Numbered from the stretch's first letter, positions 33,508 through 42,292 are shown. The stretch: 64,000 nucleotides of DNA from JBJYIN01 sp046237015 (GCF_046237015.1 NZ_JBJYIN010000013.1:1-64000); one strand, 5' to 3'. The notes: generated by a model from the sequence alone, not told the origin. Made by a program: numbers and translations.

Positions 33508-34461
33508 CTACACCTTGCCGTTAGTGGCAGACCTTAAATGTCTCAGAATTACATCTTCGTTATTAATAGTTAACGGTGGTATCTCACCTTTATGATCGAG
33601 AATGCAATCTTTCCATTTTTCTGGGCTTATTTCCTTTCTCTCACCACGGCATTTATCTGGATATTTTGATAGTAAATATATAGCGGATTTGAATAGTTTT
33701 TCTCTATTTGTTGCGTGATGCTCTGCAATGTGATGAGCCTTTTTTATTTCCTGCATCAAATTAGGGGTGGGGGAAACCCCACGCAAAGCACTACTTGGAA
33801 GATCACTGTAATCACCATTATGTTTTAGCAATTCTCTTACTTGTTCAGAGGTTATCCATAAGTCATTTTCAGTTATTTCAATATCAGGATATTGCTCTTC
33901 ATAATTTTCATCTTCTTCACTATCGCAAACATCGTCATGATTAGGTAACAAAGGAATTAAACATAGAGCGGGGGTACTTTCGTCAGTAAGATAAAGGCCT
34001 AAAGAACCCCACAAAAGAGAAGATTTCCCGTAGTTCAATATCGAGTTTATTACTGGTAGTTGGGGAACCCACAAGCCAAAGGCTCTACCTTGATGGCTTT
34101 GTGATTTATCAATGGAAATATTCCCGTCTGCCTGTTGAAACTGATAGAACCACGGGTGGAAGATGGTATCATCGTTTTCTTCGTCGTAAGACATTCGGTC
34201 AATAGCGAAAGATGTATATTTTGATATGTTGTGGGCAAATGCTAGCGTACTGCTGTTAGCGCTTAAAGATAAATACCAATCGCTAAGTTGAGTAGGATTA
34301 CCCTCAACCCAGAGGACTGATTGTAAACCGTCCAGCCTAACACATAGAGTTATTTTCTCCGATACAGCAAGGCTTAGTAAATCATCAGTGCTAACATCTA
34401 AAAAGTCAGCAGCTCTTTTTATACGGCAGAATGAAAACGGTATTTTTGTAGTGTCAGACAT
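33508..34461 (-). CDS. Integrase-adjacent hypothetical protein
   Basis: The 317-aa mostly acidic protein begins with a short helical region resembling a cryptic helix-turn-helix (FSFCRIKRAADFLDVSTDDL) and ends with a lysine-rich helical part that contains EKLFKSAIYLLSKYPDKCRG. Proteins with this layout are common between integrase and AlpA in enterobacterial islands, but I know of no function. A good site (AAGGTGG) precedes ATG at 34461. The gene is moderately AT-rich. Confidence 0.65.
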   Translation of the reverse strand: MSDTTKIPFSFCRIKRAADFLDVSTDDLLSLAVSEKITLCVRLDGLQSVLWVEGNPTQLSDWYLSLSANSSTLAFAHNISKYTSFAIDRMSYDEENDDTIFHPWFYQFQQADGNISIDKSQSHQGRAFGLWVPQLPVINSILNYGKSSLLWGSLGLYLTDESTPALCLIPLLPNHDDVCDSEEDENYEEQYPDIEITENDLWITSEQVRELLKHNGDYSDLPSSALRGVSPTPNLMQEIKKAHHIAEHHATNREKLFKSAIYLLSKYPDKCRGERKEISPEKWKDCILDHKGEIPPLTINNEDVILRHLRSATNGKV

Positions 34462-34555
34462 ATGCCACCTTCAGCATCTTACCTTAAAAAATGATTGAGC
34501 CAGGCGGTAAGGCTTCCCGCTTTTCACCCCGTCGAGTTAGGCTCAATCTGTTCGG

Positions 34556-35815
34556 TTAATTTGCCTTTCTGATAGGCATCACGTTGTAATCTTCGCCATG
34601 TTCCAGAGCCACCAGCAGGTTAGCCCACAGAGTTAATGCCGCCTTGCGTTCGTCGAAATACTGGTAACGGTTATAAATTCCCTCAACGCCTTTTATCCGG
34701 TGATTCAGGCAACGTTCAGCCACCACGGGATCAACGCCTAACGCGGCCAGATGAGTGCGTGCTGTGCGCCGGAAATCGTGAATAGTGAAATTAGGCACTT
34801 CAGGCATTGCCGCCCGTACTTTCACCAGCGCGACGGGTAGTGTGCTTTCCTGAATATGCGGGATCATGCGGTTTTGCATCTTTCTGGCTGGAAGAACCCA
34901 TGCGCTATTACACGAAAACGAATGAAGTTCTCTCAACCATTCAAGCGCTGGTGGAGGAAGGGGAATATCTATTGGATCGCCATTTTTGCTGCGTTCTTCT
35001 GGTAAATGCCAGATAGCGCCATCTAAATCGAATTCTTCCCAACGTGCTGCGCACAGTTCCATTTTGCGCACACACAATGTCAGCAATAATTTAAAGGTAA
35101 GCTCATTCTGGCGGCTGAATCCCTTTGCTTTCCGCATAGCCTGAAACAGTTGGATAAGCTCATCGCGGGTGAGCCATCGCTCACGAGCTACCTCTTTGCC
35201 GCCTGCGTCTGATACTTCAAAGGCTGAACACGGGTTTATTTCTAAAGCGTGCCGTTTAATCCCATAGTCGAATATGCGACGTGTCCAGCGCAGAACGTCC
35301 GTTGCTATGGTTGGCGCTCCGCGATCGACGATGCCTTTTAGCATGTCATCAATATGGCGCGGTTTAACGTCCTCGACCTTCATGTGACCAATGCAAGGGT
35401 TTATGTCCTTGTCGATACGGCGGCGCAAAATATCGGGATGTTTCCAGCGGGGCAAAATCTGACGTTCAAAGTATTCAGCGGCCAATGCTGATACTTTCAG
35501 CGCGTGTTTCTCCTGCTCCATCTTCTCCAGTGCTTCGGATTTGCGTTCTTGCTTCTCTCCGGCCACGTCATAACCCAGAGCAACACGGGCAGAAAGTTCT
35601 TTAGTTGTCTCCCGTGCTTTTGATAACGATAGCTCAGCGTAGGAGCCGATCATCATTACTCGTGACTTGCCAGCGAACTTGTACCGGAAGCGCCAAACAG
35701 GAGTTTGATAGTTTTCTCGATAGGAAAGATAAAGCCCGTTGCCGTCCGAGCGCCCCTCAAACCGTTCTCCAGCTTTTATCCATGCCCGTATCTGCATATC
35801 TGTGAGCTTTGCCAT
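34556..35815 (-). CDS. int: P4-type tyrosine integrase
   Basis: The 419-aa site-specific recombinase catalyses integration at, and with AlpA excision from, the 3' end of yicC. It has an N-terminal DUF4102-like arm-binding domain (about 1-95), a core-binding domain (about 105-195) and a catalytic domain with Arg250 (CVRKMEL), His346 and Arg349 (HDFRRT), His372 (NHR) and the nucleophile Tyr381 (IYNRY). All catalytic residues are present. It lies 187 bp from yicC, with arm-type GTGTACACC motifs and a direct repeat in between. Confidence 0.95.
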   Translation of the reverse strand: MAKLTDMQIRAWIKAGERFEGRSDGNGLYLSYRENYQTPVWRFRYKFAGKSRVMMIGSYAELSLSKARETTKELSARVALGYDVAGEKQERKSEALEKMEQEKHALKVSALAAEYFERQILPRWKHPDILRRRIDKDINPCIGHMKVEDVKPRHIDDMLKGIVDRGAPTIATDVLRWTRRIFDYGIKRHALEINPCSAFEVSDAGGKEVARERWLTRDELIQLFQAMRKAKGFSRQNELTFKLLLTLCVRKMELCAARWEEFDLDGAIWHLPEERSKNGDPIDIPLPPPALEWLRELHSFSCNSAWVLPARKMQNRMIPHIQESTLPVALVKVRAAMPEVPNFTIHDFRRTARTHLAALGVDPVVAERCLNHRIKGVEGIYNRYQYFDERKAALTLWANLLVALEHGEDYNVMPIRKAN

Positions 35816-35875
35816 TGTGTCGCCTGAATCTCAAATAGCGGTGTACACCTAACTATGCACACCTTCTCTCTAGGG

Positions 35876-35898
35876 GTACACCCAGGTGTACACGGTAA
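35876..35898 (+). repeat. Terminal 23-bp direct repeat, right copy
   Basis: GTACACCCAGGTGTACACGG plus TAA matches the left copy at 17389-17411 in 22 of 23 positions and in the same orientation. Further GTGTACACC and TGCACACC motifs lie just to its left, next to the integrase start codon. Confidence 0.65.
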
Positions 35899-35941
35899 TC
35901 ATGCGCTTTGTTGCTTCTTCATGATAGCCCATGATAACAAA

Positions 35942-35968
35942 AAAGCCTGCAATGTCGCAGGCTTCTTG
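35942..35968 (-). terminator. Terminator downstream of yicC
   Basis: On the minus strand, AAGCCTGC and GCAGGCTT enclose a 6-base loop and are followed directly by TTTTTTG. It lies about 35 bp after the yicC stop codon and would insulate the element from yicC transcription. Confidence 0.8.
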
Positions 35969-35999
35969 GTTTTTTGATTGCGGGTGATTTCTCGTGAAA

Positions 36000-36022
36000 C
36001 CTTATTCGATATTCTGAATCTG
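36000..36022. other. Right attachment-site candidate at the 3' end of yicC
   Basis: The last codons of yicC (CAGATTCAGAATATCGAATAA on the minus strand) match 17299-17326 imperfectly. The uninterrupted shared core is 8 bp (TCGATATT on the plus strand). Position between integrase and an intact target gene fits an att site that preserves the gene's 3' end. Confidence 0.5.
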
Positions 36023-36865
36023 CTCCCTCATCTGCTCAATCAGAACCTTTAGTTCAATTGCTGAAGCAGTGACGTCGGCGTTGATGGATTTCGAGGCCAG
36101 CGTGTTCGATTCGCGGTTGAATTCCTGCATCATGAAATCCAGACGTCGGCCAACGGCTTCTTCTTTTTTCAGAATTTTGTAGGTTTCAGCTACGTGGGCT
36201 TCAAGTCTGTCTAATTCTTCTGCGACATCGACGCGCTGTGCCAGAATCACCAGTTCTTGCTCCAGTCGGTTATTTTCCAACTGTACCTGGGCTTCTTCCA
36301 GCTTACTTAGCAAGCGTTCACGCTGCCATTGTAGAATGTTCGGCATATGGGCCCGAACCTTGAGAACTTCGGCACTGACGCCGGCTAGACGTTGTTCGAT
36401 CAGCGCTTTCAGCGCATTGCCTTCGCTTTCCCGTGCGGCGATGAAGTCATCCAGCGAACGATCCAGCCCTTGTAACAACTCGGCGCTAATCGCATCCAGA
36501 TCCTGTTCTTCCGCAGCCATCACGCCGGGCCAGCGTAGAATATCGACCGGATTGATTTCTCCTTCATCGCTCTGCATTTTTACCCAATTAGCGGCGCTCA
36601 CTAACTGTTTTGCCAAATTTTCATTTAAAATCAGCGAGCTTTGTGCTCGTGGGTCCAGATCAAAACGCAGATTGCATTCAACCTTGCCACGGGTTAAGCG
36701 GGTGCGGATCCGATCGCGGATAACAGGTTCCAGACTGCGGAATTGTTCTGGTAAACGGATATAGGTTTCCAGATAGCGCTGGTTAACAGAACGCAGTTCC
36801 CAGGCTGCGCTTCCCCAGTCACCCTTGAGTTCTCGCCGGGCGTAAGCGGTCATGCTGCGAATCAT
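36002..36865 (-). CDS. yicC: YicC family endoribonuclease/RNA adaptor protein
   Basis: The 287-aa product is collinear with E. coli YicC, starting MIRSMTAYARRELKGDWGSA. The family has been described as an endoribonuclease and as an adaptor that promotes decay of small RNA RyhB. The C-terminal DUF1732 region (about 205-287) ends in EAVGRRLDFMMQEFNRESNT and the SKSINADVTASAIELKVLIE motif. ATG at 36865 matches the family start; seven upstream in-frame codons are unsupported. The 3' end is the target of the adjacent element but the reading frame is intact. In E. coli it is divergent from rph; here an 11-kb peptidase/importer block lies between. Confidence 0.93.
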   Translation of the reverse strand: MIRSMTAYARRELKGDWGSAAWELRSVNQRYLETYIRLPEQFRSLEPVIRDRIRTRLTRGKVECNLRFDLDPRAQSSLILNENLAKQLVSAANWVKMQSDEGEINPVDILRWPGVMAAEEQDLDAISAELLQGLDRSLDDFIAARESEGNALKALIEQRLAGVSAEVLKVRAHMPNILQWQRERLLSKLEEAQVQLENNRLEQELVILAQRVDVAEELDRLEAHVAETYKILKKEEAVGRRLDFMMQEFNRESNTLASKSINADVTASAIELKVLIEQMREQIQNIE

Positions 36866-37001
36866 TGAGGCATACCTGTAGAGCAAATGATGTAAGGATT
36901 ATAGCGTCGAGTATTGGGACAAGGTAGGAAAAATCCACCGCCATACCGTCGGGGTCGGAGGCATGGTTTTATGTATGTAAATGATTGGACTTGCTTATCG
37001 T

Positions 37002-37913
37002 CTATGCGGCATGCAGCAGCGCTTCGTTTTGGCGGGCGATTTCCCAGCATTTATTTTTCATCATCTGTTTTAACTGCAACGTGGCCCGTGATTGAGGATT
37101 ATCTCGACGGCTAATCAGGGTCACTTCAAATGGCAGGAACTGGTCAATGGGGACGATCTTAAGTTGATTAGCGTAACGACAGGCGGTAAAGAGATCGACT
37201 ACGCCCACGCCTCCGCCAGCCAATACCATATCAGCAATGACGGAATAGGTTTTAATGCACAATGAGGTGGTGGGTTTCAGCGCTTTGTTGCGCAATGCAC
37301 GATGCAGTACCTGCCCGAGCGGGTCCTGTGGCTGCATCATTAACAGGTTGTTGCGACATAGCCACTCCAACGATACCGGGCCGTTTACCGGACTATTTTG
37401 AGGAAGCAGTGCAACCATAGACGATTGGAATAATGGTTCGGCCAATAGATCTGAAGGCACTTGCTGCCCGAATATGAGTGCAAAATCGAGCTGATTTTGC
37501 AGGATGTTTTGGCATAGCGTACTGAAATGTTCTGTCACCAGTTCGACATTGACCCGCATGGCCTGCTTATGAAATTCAACCAGCGTAGGGGCGACAATCA
37601 TCTGTCCAAACGCATGAGCGGCTCCCATACGAACCGATGATTCCTTCCCCGTTTTGAGCTGTTCCGTCAGCAAACTAATGTTCTGTAGCTGGCTGAATAG
37701 CTCTTGCACTTTAGGGATTAAGCGACGACCTTCAAGCGTGACCACCATACCCTGGGCATGTCGTTCAAATAAAGCAAATCCTAGTTGCTGCTCCGCGTGG
37801 TTAAGTACCCGGCTGACATTAGGTTGAGAAACATTGAGCAGACGTGCGGCACCGCTGATCGTGCCAGCTTGAACAATGGCCTGAAAGATTTCGATATGGC
37901 GTAAGCGCATCAT
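37002..37913 (-). CDS. LysR family transcriptional regulator of the peptidase/importer cluster
   Basis: The 303-aa protein has an N-terminal winged helix (FQAIVQAGTISGAARLLNVS, then QPNVSRVLNHAEQQLG) and a C-terminal LysR substrate-binding domain (about 95-300). ATG at 37913, the first of two, follows AGGAG at five bases. It is the most distal gene of a minus-strand run that begins with gsiA, and five tandem 15-16 bp repeats lie just upstream. These repeats and its position suggest that it regulates the cluster, with a peptide or amino-acid effector. Confidence 0.85.
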   Translation of the reverse strand: MMRLRHIEIFQAIVQAGTISGAARLLNVSQPNVSRVLNHAEQQLGFALFERHAQGMVVTLEGRRLIPKVQELFSQLQNISLLTEQLKTGKESSVRMGAAHAFGQMIVAPTLVEFHKQAMRVNVELVTEHFSTLCQNILQNQLDFALIFGQQVPSDLLAEPLFQSSMVALLPQNSPVNGPVSLEWLCRNNLLMMQPQDPLGQVLHRALRNKALKPTTSLCIKTYSVIADMVLAGGGVGVVDLFTACRYANQLKIVPIDQFLPFEVTLISRRDNPQSRATLQLKQMMKNKCWEIARQNEALLHAA

Positions 37914-37968
37914 GCCTGCTCCTGTGTCGTGGGTCGTCAGGTAAGCTATGCAATATCCACGCCATACG

Positions 37969-38044
37969 AATAGTACTGCTGACAACAGTACCGTTGACAA
38001 ATAGTACCGTTGACAAATAGTACCGTTGAAAATAGTACTGCTGA
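37969..38044. repeat. Five tandem 15-16 bp repeats upstream of the lysR gene
   Basis: Five units share AGTAC(C/T)G(T/C)TGA: they start at 37969, 37984, 37999, 38015 and 38030. The outer two differ from the inner three in the same way (CTGCTGA instead of CCGTTGA). The array spans the whole gap between the M19 dipeptidase and lysR genes. It may be an array of regulator sites or a slippage product. Confidence 0.85.
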
Positions 38045-38069
38045 TTCTCGCCTTACCGTTTCCTGCGGC

Positions 38070-39146
38070 TTATGCCCCCCAGGTGGAGGCTAAAACTCTC
38101 AGCCAATTGCCGTAGCAGATTTTTTCCAATAGTGGACGATCGTATCCCTGAGCGATAAGCGCATTGATTAATATCGGTAAGCCAGCCACGTCGTGCAGGT
38201 CTTGTGGGATCATCGTGCCGTCAAAGTCAGAACCAAAGCCGACATGATCTTCCCCGAGCGTTGTCAGCAGATACTCCACATGACGCACGATTTCTCCTAC
38301 CGTCGCGTTGGGGTCTTTTTCTCCATCTTCGCGTAAAAACCGTGTACCGAAATTGACCCCGACAAAGCCGTTGCTTTCTCGGATGGCGGCTAACTGTTTG
38401 TCCGTCAGATTGCGTGATTGAGCACAGAGAGCATGGGCATTCGAGTGGCTTGCCACCAGCGGTGCATCACTGATTTTGGCCGTTTGCCAGAAGCCTTTTT
38501 CATCCATGTGTGAGACATCCACCATAATGCGCTTGCGGTTACAGGCGCGAACCAAACGCTCGCCTGCGGCCGTAAGTCCTTCACCAGTATCGGGTGAGGC
38601 AGGGAAGCGGAAAGGTACACCCTGACCAAAAATGTTTGGACGACTCCAGACTGGGCCCAGTGTACGTAATCCAGCGGCGTACAAAATATCCAGCAACTCC
38701 AGACTAGGATCGAGCGCCTCAGCACCTTCAATATGCATCACCATCGCTAATATCCCTTGTGCCATACAATGACGAATATCGGCGACGCTACGGCAGATTC
38801 TGGCTTGTCCGGCGGATTCAGCTTCAATACGCAGCAGGGTTGCAATCAACGAAAATGTGACCTCGCGGGCGTTTTCCATCGTTGGTGTGGCATGAGGAAC
38901 AAAGAGCCCTGCATTTTCTGGTACTGATTGTGTGGTGTCCTTGGGGGAGGGGACATAAGCGGCGAAAAGCCCACCCGCTAATCCACCCTTACGAATCCGC
39001 GGCAGGTCGATGTGTCCTGAAGCTGTGCCGTTAAGGAATGCGTCTACCGGATTATCCCGATGGGAAGACCACAGGCGCAGCAGGACGTCATTGTGTCCGT
39101 CGAAAATAGGGAAGGGTTGGACATTTTGGGAGACATTGTCAGACAT
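38070..39146 (-). CDS. Membrane dipeptidase family (peptidase M19) protein
   Basis: The 358-aa zinc-dependent dipeptidase of the renal dipeptidase family has the N-terminal metal-binding motif FDGHNDVLLRL (about 13-23). It has the bridging-Glu region MHIEGAEAL, His ligands in DVSHMDEKGF and ASHSNAHALC, and the late FGSDFDG. Family members cleave dipeptides with L,L or L,D residues and some beta-lactams. There is no signal peptide, so it is cytosolic. It follows iaaA by 189 bp and precedes the lysR gene, completing a set of four peptidases encoded with one importer. Confidence 0.9.
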   Translation of the reverse strand: MSDNVSQNVQPFPIFDGHNDVLLRLWSSHRDNPVDAFLNGTASGHIDLPRIRKGGLAGGLFAAYVPSPKDTTQSVPENAGLFVPHATPTMENAREVTFSLIATLLRIEAESAGQARICRSVADIRHCMAQGILAMVMHIEGAEALDPSLELLDILYAAGLRTLGPVWSRPNIFGQGVPFRFPASPDTGEGLTAAGERLVRACNRKRIMVDVSHMDEKGFWQTAKISDAPLVASHSNAHALCAQSRNLTDKQLAAIRESNGFVGVNFGTRFLREDGEKDPNATVGEIVRHVEYLLTTLGEDHVGFGSDFDGTMIPQDLHDVAGLPILINALIAQGYDRPLLEKICYGNWLRVLASTWGA

Positions 39147-39335
39147 GGTTAAATTATAGGCTCTGGATGCAATGTAATGGGCGTTGGCTTGCTTAGTTTT
39201 AGGGCATGTCGCACCAAAATGGATAAATCCGCGCAGAGGGAAAATGGATACCCTAATGCACGCATTGAAGCTAACCCCATTAGCGTATGTTGGCGATCAA
39301 AAAATCGGTCTGGTCGGGACGTTACCACGACACGA

Positions 39336-40298
39336 TCAGCGATAAATCCCTACCCAGGGAGCGTCCCCGGCGTAGCCGTAGCCACGGTACATGCCTTCGC
39401 TATTAAATGGCAAGGCAACATTGCCGTCGCGGTCGACCGCAATCATGCCGCCACTGCCTCCCAAGGCAGGCAGTTTTTCCATCACGACTTTATCGGTCGC
39501 CTGCTGCAACGATAGTCCGGCATATTCCATCAGTGCGGAAACATCGTATGCTGCGACCCGACGCATAAATACCTCCCCTTTTCCGGTGCTGGAAACCGCT
39601 ACCGTTTGGTTATTGGCATAGCACCCTGCGCCAACGATGGGCGAATCGCCGACCCGTCCAGCCATTTTATTCGTCATGCCGCCTGTTGATGTCGCGGCGG
39701 CCAGATTGCCCTCGTGATCCAAGGCGACGGCACCTACCGTGCCGAACTTACGGTCTGAATCCAGCGGTTCGCTTGCAGCCACCTGAGCCTGACCATCATG
39801 ATCCAACCATACATTGCCTTCTCCCGACCGAGCGCGCAGTAATTGCTGCCAGCGTCTCTCTGTGGAAAAGAAGTCTGTTTCCACCATTTCCAACCCATGC
39901 TGGCGAGCAAACGCTTCGGCACCGTCACCGGTAAACATGACATGCCGACCATTTTCCATCACGGCTCTGGCGGCGAGTACCGGGTTACGGACGTGACGCA
40001 CGCTGCTGACTGCCCCCGCATTCAGGGTTGCACCGTCCATAATGCAGGCGTCTAATTCATGTGTACCCTCGTGAGTAAACACTGAACCTTTGCCCGCGTT
40101 AAAGAGGGGGCACTCTTCCAGTTGCCTGACGGCCTCGCTCACGGCATCCAGTGCGCTCCCACCCTGTTCCAATATTTTCTGTCCACTGACGACAATTTCT
40201 GTCAACGCCTTCAGATAGCGCTGTTCTGTTTCTGCGTCCATCGACGCACGGGTTAACGCGCCCGCACCGCCATGGATCACAATGACGGGTTTGACCAT
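39336..40298 (-). CDS. iaaA: Isoaspartyl peptidase/L-asparaginase (plant type, Ntn hydrolase)
   Basis: The 320-aa proenzyme would cut itself to expose the N-terminal Thr of the motif DRKFGTVGAVALDHEGNLAA and so form an alpha/beta heterotetramer that removes N-terminal isoaspartate from peptides. N-terminal IVIHGGAGAL, GSALDAV and the ELDACIMDG block are diagnostic, as are STGGMTNKMAGRVGDSP and the final GYGYAG. In E. coli, iaaA is the first gene of the iaaA-gsiABCD operon; here it is on the same strand but downstream of gsi, with two extra peptidases between. Confidence 0.95.
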   Translation of the reverse strand: MVKPVIVIHGGAGALTRASMDAETEQRYLKALTEIVVSGQKILEQGGSALDAVSEAVRQLEECPLFNAGKGSVFTHEGTHELDACIMDGATLNAGAVSSVRHVRNPVLAARAVMENGRHVMFTGDGAEAFARQHGLEMVETDFFSTERRWQQLLRARSGEGNVWLDHDGQAQVAASEPLDSDRKFGTVGAVALDHEGNLAAATSTGGMTNKMAGRVGDSPIVGAGCYANNQTVAVSSTGKGEVFMRRVAAYDVSALMEYAGLSLQQATDKVVMEKLPALGGSGGMIAVDRDGNVALPFNSEGMYRGYGYAGDAPWVGIYR

Positions 40299-40340
40299 GT
40301 CATGTTCCTTTGTATAAAACGAGCTTCATTTTTTATGATG

Positions 40341-40388
40341 CATGATGGTTATCACGCATGATGGTTATCACTAATGATAGTTATCACG
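40341..40388. repeat. Three tandem 16-bp repeats before iaaA
   Basis: Units CATGATGGTTATCACG, CATGATGGTTATCACT and AATGATAGTTATCACG follow each other without gaps between the M55 gene and iaaA. Perfect 16-bp periodicity gives one and a half helical turns, which is not ideal for cooperative protein binding on one face. Confidence 0.85.
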
Positions 40389-40402
40389 CGAAAATGACGG
40401 AT

Positions 40403-41224
40403 TCAGTTCTGCGTTGTTGCCAGATATGAAAACGTACTTAACAGGCGGATAATTTCCACCATTTTTGGCGCATCATAACTGACGGTGACCGCATCCTGTC
40501 GGGTAACGCCGGGAATGAGGGTGAACAGATCGGCCAATACGGGCTTCGTCACCATCAATTCCAGATGATAAGGTGCCTGTAGACGTGATGTTTTTTCGCG
40601 CCTTGCGGCGGTCACTGCCTGCGTTGCCGTCGTACGAATCAGGTTTTGCGCCGCTGTTGTGCTTAACGACTCTGCCGCCGTGTGCGCAATGGCTCGTTTC
40701 ACACAGGCATACGCCGTTGTTGGATAATAGCGAGCGATCCATGCCTGTAGCGTATCGTCACCGCTGACGAGCCAGAGTGGCGTATTGTATTCTGCGCCTG
40801 CGGCGGTATAGATATCGCTTTCACCCATGATTTCATTATTGATCTTCACGCGGTAGAACGCCCGGCCGTTAATCGTGTGCGATAACACGCCGTGCTCTCC
40901 GGCTGCACTGTGATAGCCGATGAACATCATGCCGTCGAATGCTTGCTGCTCCAGCCCTTCCACCATGGAAAGCGCTCGAGGTTTACCCTGTACTAACCGG
41001 GCGCGCGCGTCTATATTTGCCGCCCGCAGATTGACCATTGCCGCGTGACTGTCTGCCACTACCACCTCGGTGGCTCCGCCTGCGAACGCCCCGTCGATCG
41101 CGGCATTGACTTCTTGCTCCATTAATCCACGGGCAAGCTGATAGTCTGCGGTTTCAGGGCGACATTGCTCTGGGCGCATCACCCCAGCGATACCTTCGAT
41201 ATCGGCGGAAATAAACACTTTCAT
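40403..41224 (-). CDS. M55 family peptidase (DppA-like D-aminopeptidase)
   Basis: The 273-aa zinc peptidase of the DppA family releases N-terminal D-amino acids, especially D-Ala, in Bacillus. The metal-binding start MKVFISADIEGIAGV, the VVVADSH motif, FIGYHSAAGEHGVLSHT and the final VSYDAPKMVEIIRLL are recognisable. The usual Gly after DSH is Ala here, a minor deviation. It is cytosolic with no signal peptide. It starts nine bp after the P1 peptidase stop codon and belongs to the gsi-linked operon. Confidence 0.85.
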   Translation of the reverse strand: MKVFISADIEGIAGVMRPEQCRPETADYQLARGLMEQEVNAAIDGAFAGGATEVVVADSHAAMVNLRAANIDARARLVQGKPRALSMVEGLEQQAFDGMMFIGYHSAAGEHGVLSHTINGRAFYRVKINNEIMGESDIYTAAGAEYNTPLWLVSGDDTLQAWIARYYPTTAYACVKRAIAHTAAESLSTTAAQNLIRTTATQAVTAARREKTSRLQAPYHLELMVTKPVLADLFTLIPGVTRQDAVTVSYDAPKMVEIIRLLSTFSYLATTQN

Positions 41225-41233
41225 CTCATATCC

Positions 41234-42292
41234 TTAATTCGGTAAATCCTGAGCCAGACGATCCAGCACTTTCCCAAGCGCGGTGCGGTGATGCCCACGA
41301 AATCCCGTCACGGCCTCAGCATTCAGCATCGCATCCAGTACCGCATGTTCTGTCGCATCGGCTGCCGCGCACAAAAAAGGTTCCAGTTGGGCATCATCGG
41401 GGGGAATTGGCGTTGGCGTGGTGGAGAAAGCAACCGCGATATCGCCAGATCCGTGCCCCCAATAACTGCCGAGACGCCCCAGCCCTGCTCCGGCGCGTTT
41501 GGCAATGCGCCCCAGTTGGCGAGCGTCCAGTGGTGCATCGGTTGCCATGATAATGATGATAGAACCTGCGTCTCGTTGTGGTGCCAAATCCGGGAGCACA
41601 TCGGCGATGGCAGAACCGATCTGAACGCCGTCCAGCGTCAGGGCGGAAAGCGCACCAAAGTTGGCTAGCACCAGAACACCTAACGTTGCATTGGTGCCAT
41701 TAATCAGGCGTGAAGCGGTGCCGATTCCCCCTTTCAGCCCGAAGCAACTCATACCGCGTCCGGCTCCCACGCTGCCGCGTGCGAACGATGTGGCAGCCTG
41801 TTCTAAAGCGGCACATGCCATCGTCTCCGTTACGGCCAGTGCCTGAATGTCGTTTAAAAAACCATCATTGCATTCCAGCGCCAGTGGATTGATTGTGGGT
41901 TGTGAACGGCCTAATTCAGGATTCCGGCTAATAGCGTCACGTACCAGAGTCGTAAACAGTGTGCCTACCGCCAGTGTGTTACTGAGCAGGATTGGGGTCT
42001 GTAACCGGCCCAGCTCGGTGATTTGCACAAGCCCGACGGGTTTAGCGAAACCGTTGAGCACGGCTGCGCCGCAGGGAAGCGGCGTGGCAAACAGATTGTC
42101 GCCAAGAGGCAGAATCGCAGTGACGCCGGTCTGTATTTCGCCCGCATCCAGCGTAGCGTGCCCTACGCGCACGCCCACCACGTCGCATAAACTGTTATTG
42201 GGGCCGCTTGGCAAGCGCGGCATACCCACTTGCCGTTCATCGCGCCAGCGTCGCAGCAAGTGATGTAATTGAGCCTGTTGATAGAAAGTCAT
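41234..42292 (-). CDS. P1 family peptidase (DmpA-like aminopeptidase)
   Basis: The 352-aa N-terminal-nucleophile-like hydrolase of the DmpA family releases N-terminal L- or D-residues or beta-amino acids after autocleavage. Recognisable parts are NSLCDVVGVRVGHATL, the ALECNDGFLND block and the precursor cleavage region GSVGAGRGMSCFGLKGGIGT. ATG at 42292, 14 bp after gsiD, is used; an upstream frame extension would overlap gsiD for more than 150 bp and is not credible. The neighbours are the importer genes upstream and an M55 peptidase downstream. Confidence 0.85.
   Translation of the reverse strand: MTFYQQAQLHHLLRRWRDERQVGMPRLPSGPNNSLCDVVGVRVGHATLDAGEIQTGVTAILPLGDNLFATPLPCGAAVLNGFAKPVGLVQITELGRLQTPILLSNTLAVGTLFTTLVRDAISRNPELGRSQPTINPLALECNDGFLNDIQALAVTETMACAALEQAATSFARGSVGAGRGMSCFGLKGGIGTASRLINGTNATLGVLVLANFGALSALTLDGVQIGSAIADVLPDLAPQRDAGSIIIIMATDAPLDARQLGRIAKRAGAGLGRLGSYWGHGSGDIAVAFSTTPTPIPPDDAQLEPFLCAAADATEHAVLDAMLNAEAVTGFRGHHRTALGKVLDRLAQDLPN

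Larger units (their letters stand above)
17300..36022. mobile_element. P4-like integrative element (candidate phage satellite) inserted at the 3' end of yicC
   Basis: The element is about 18.7 kb. Its integrase gene sits next to the 3' end of yicC and a diverged copy of that end lies at 17299-17326. A 23-bp direct repeat with one mismatch occurs near both ends (17389-17411 and 35876-35898). Gene content includes a P4-type integrase, two AlpA-like proteins, a BRO protein, an Ash/Icd-like protein, a primase-helicase with an iteron array, a Q-like protein and an ejection-protein operon. No capsid, tail, portal, terminase or lysis genes were recognised. The exact boundaries are inferred. Confidence 0.82.

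Noticed and set aside
17300..36022. Interpretation as a complete prophage
   Set aside because: No portal, terminase, capsid, tail, holin or endolysin gene was recognisable on either strand.
36887..37001. tRNA gene considered as an integration target near the integrase
   Set aside because: No cloverleaf or CCA-type 3' end is visible here or elsewhere in the window; the target is the 3' end of yicC.
37969..38044. Tandem repeats considered as a CRISPR array
   Set aside because: Units are 15-16 bp with no unique spacers, and no cas gene is present in the window.
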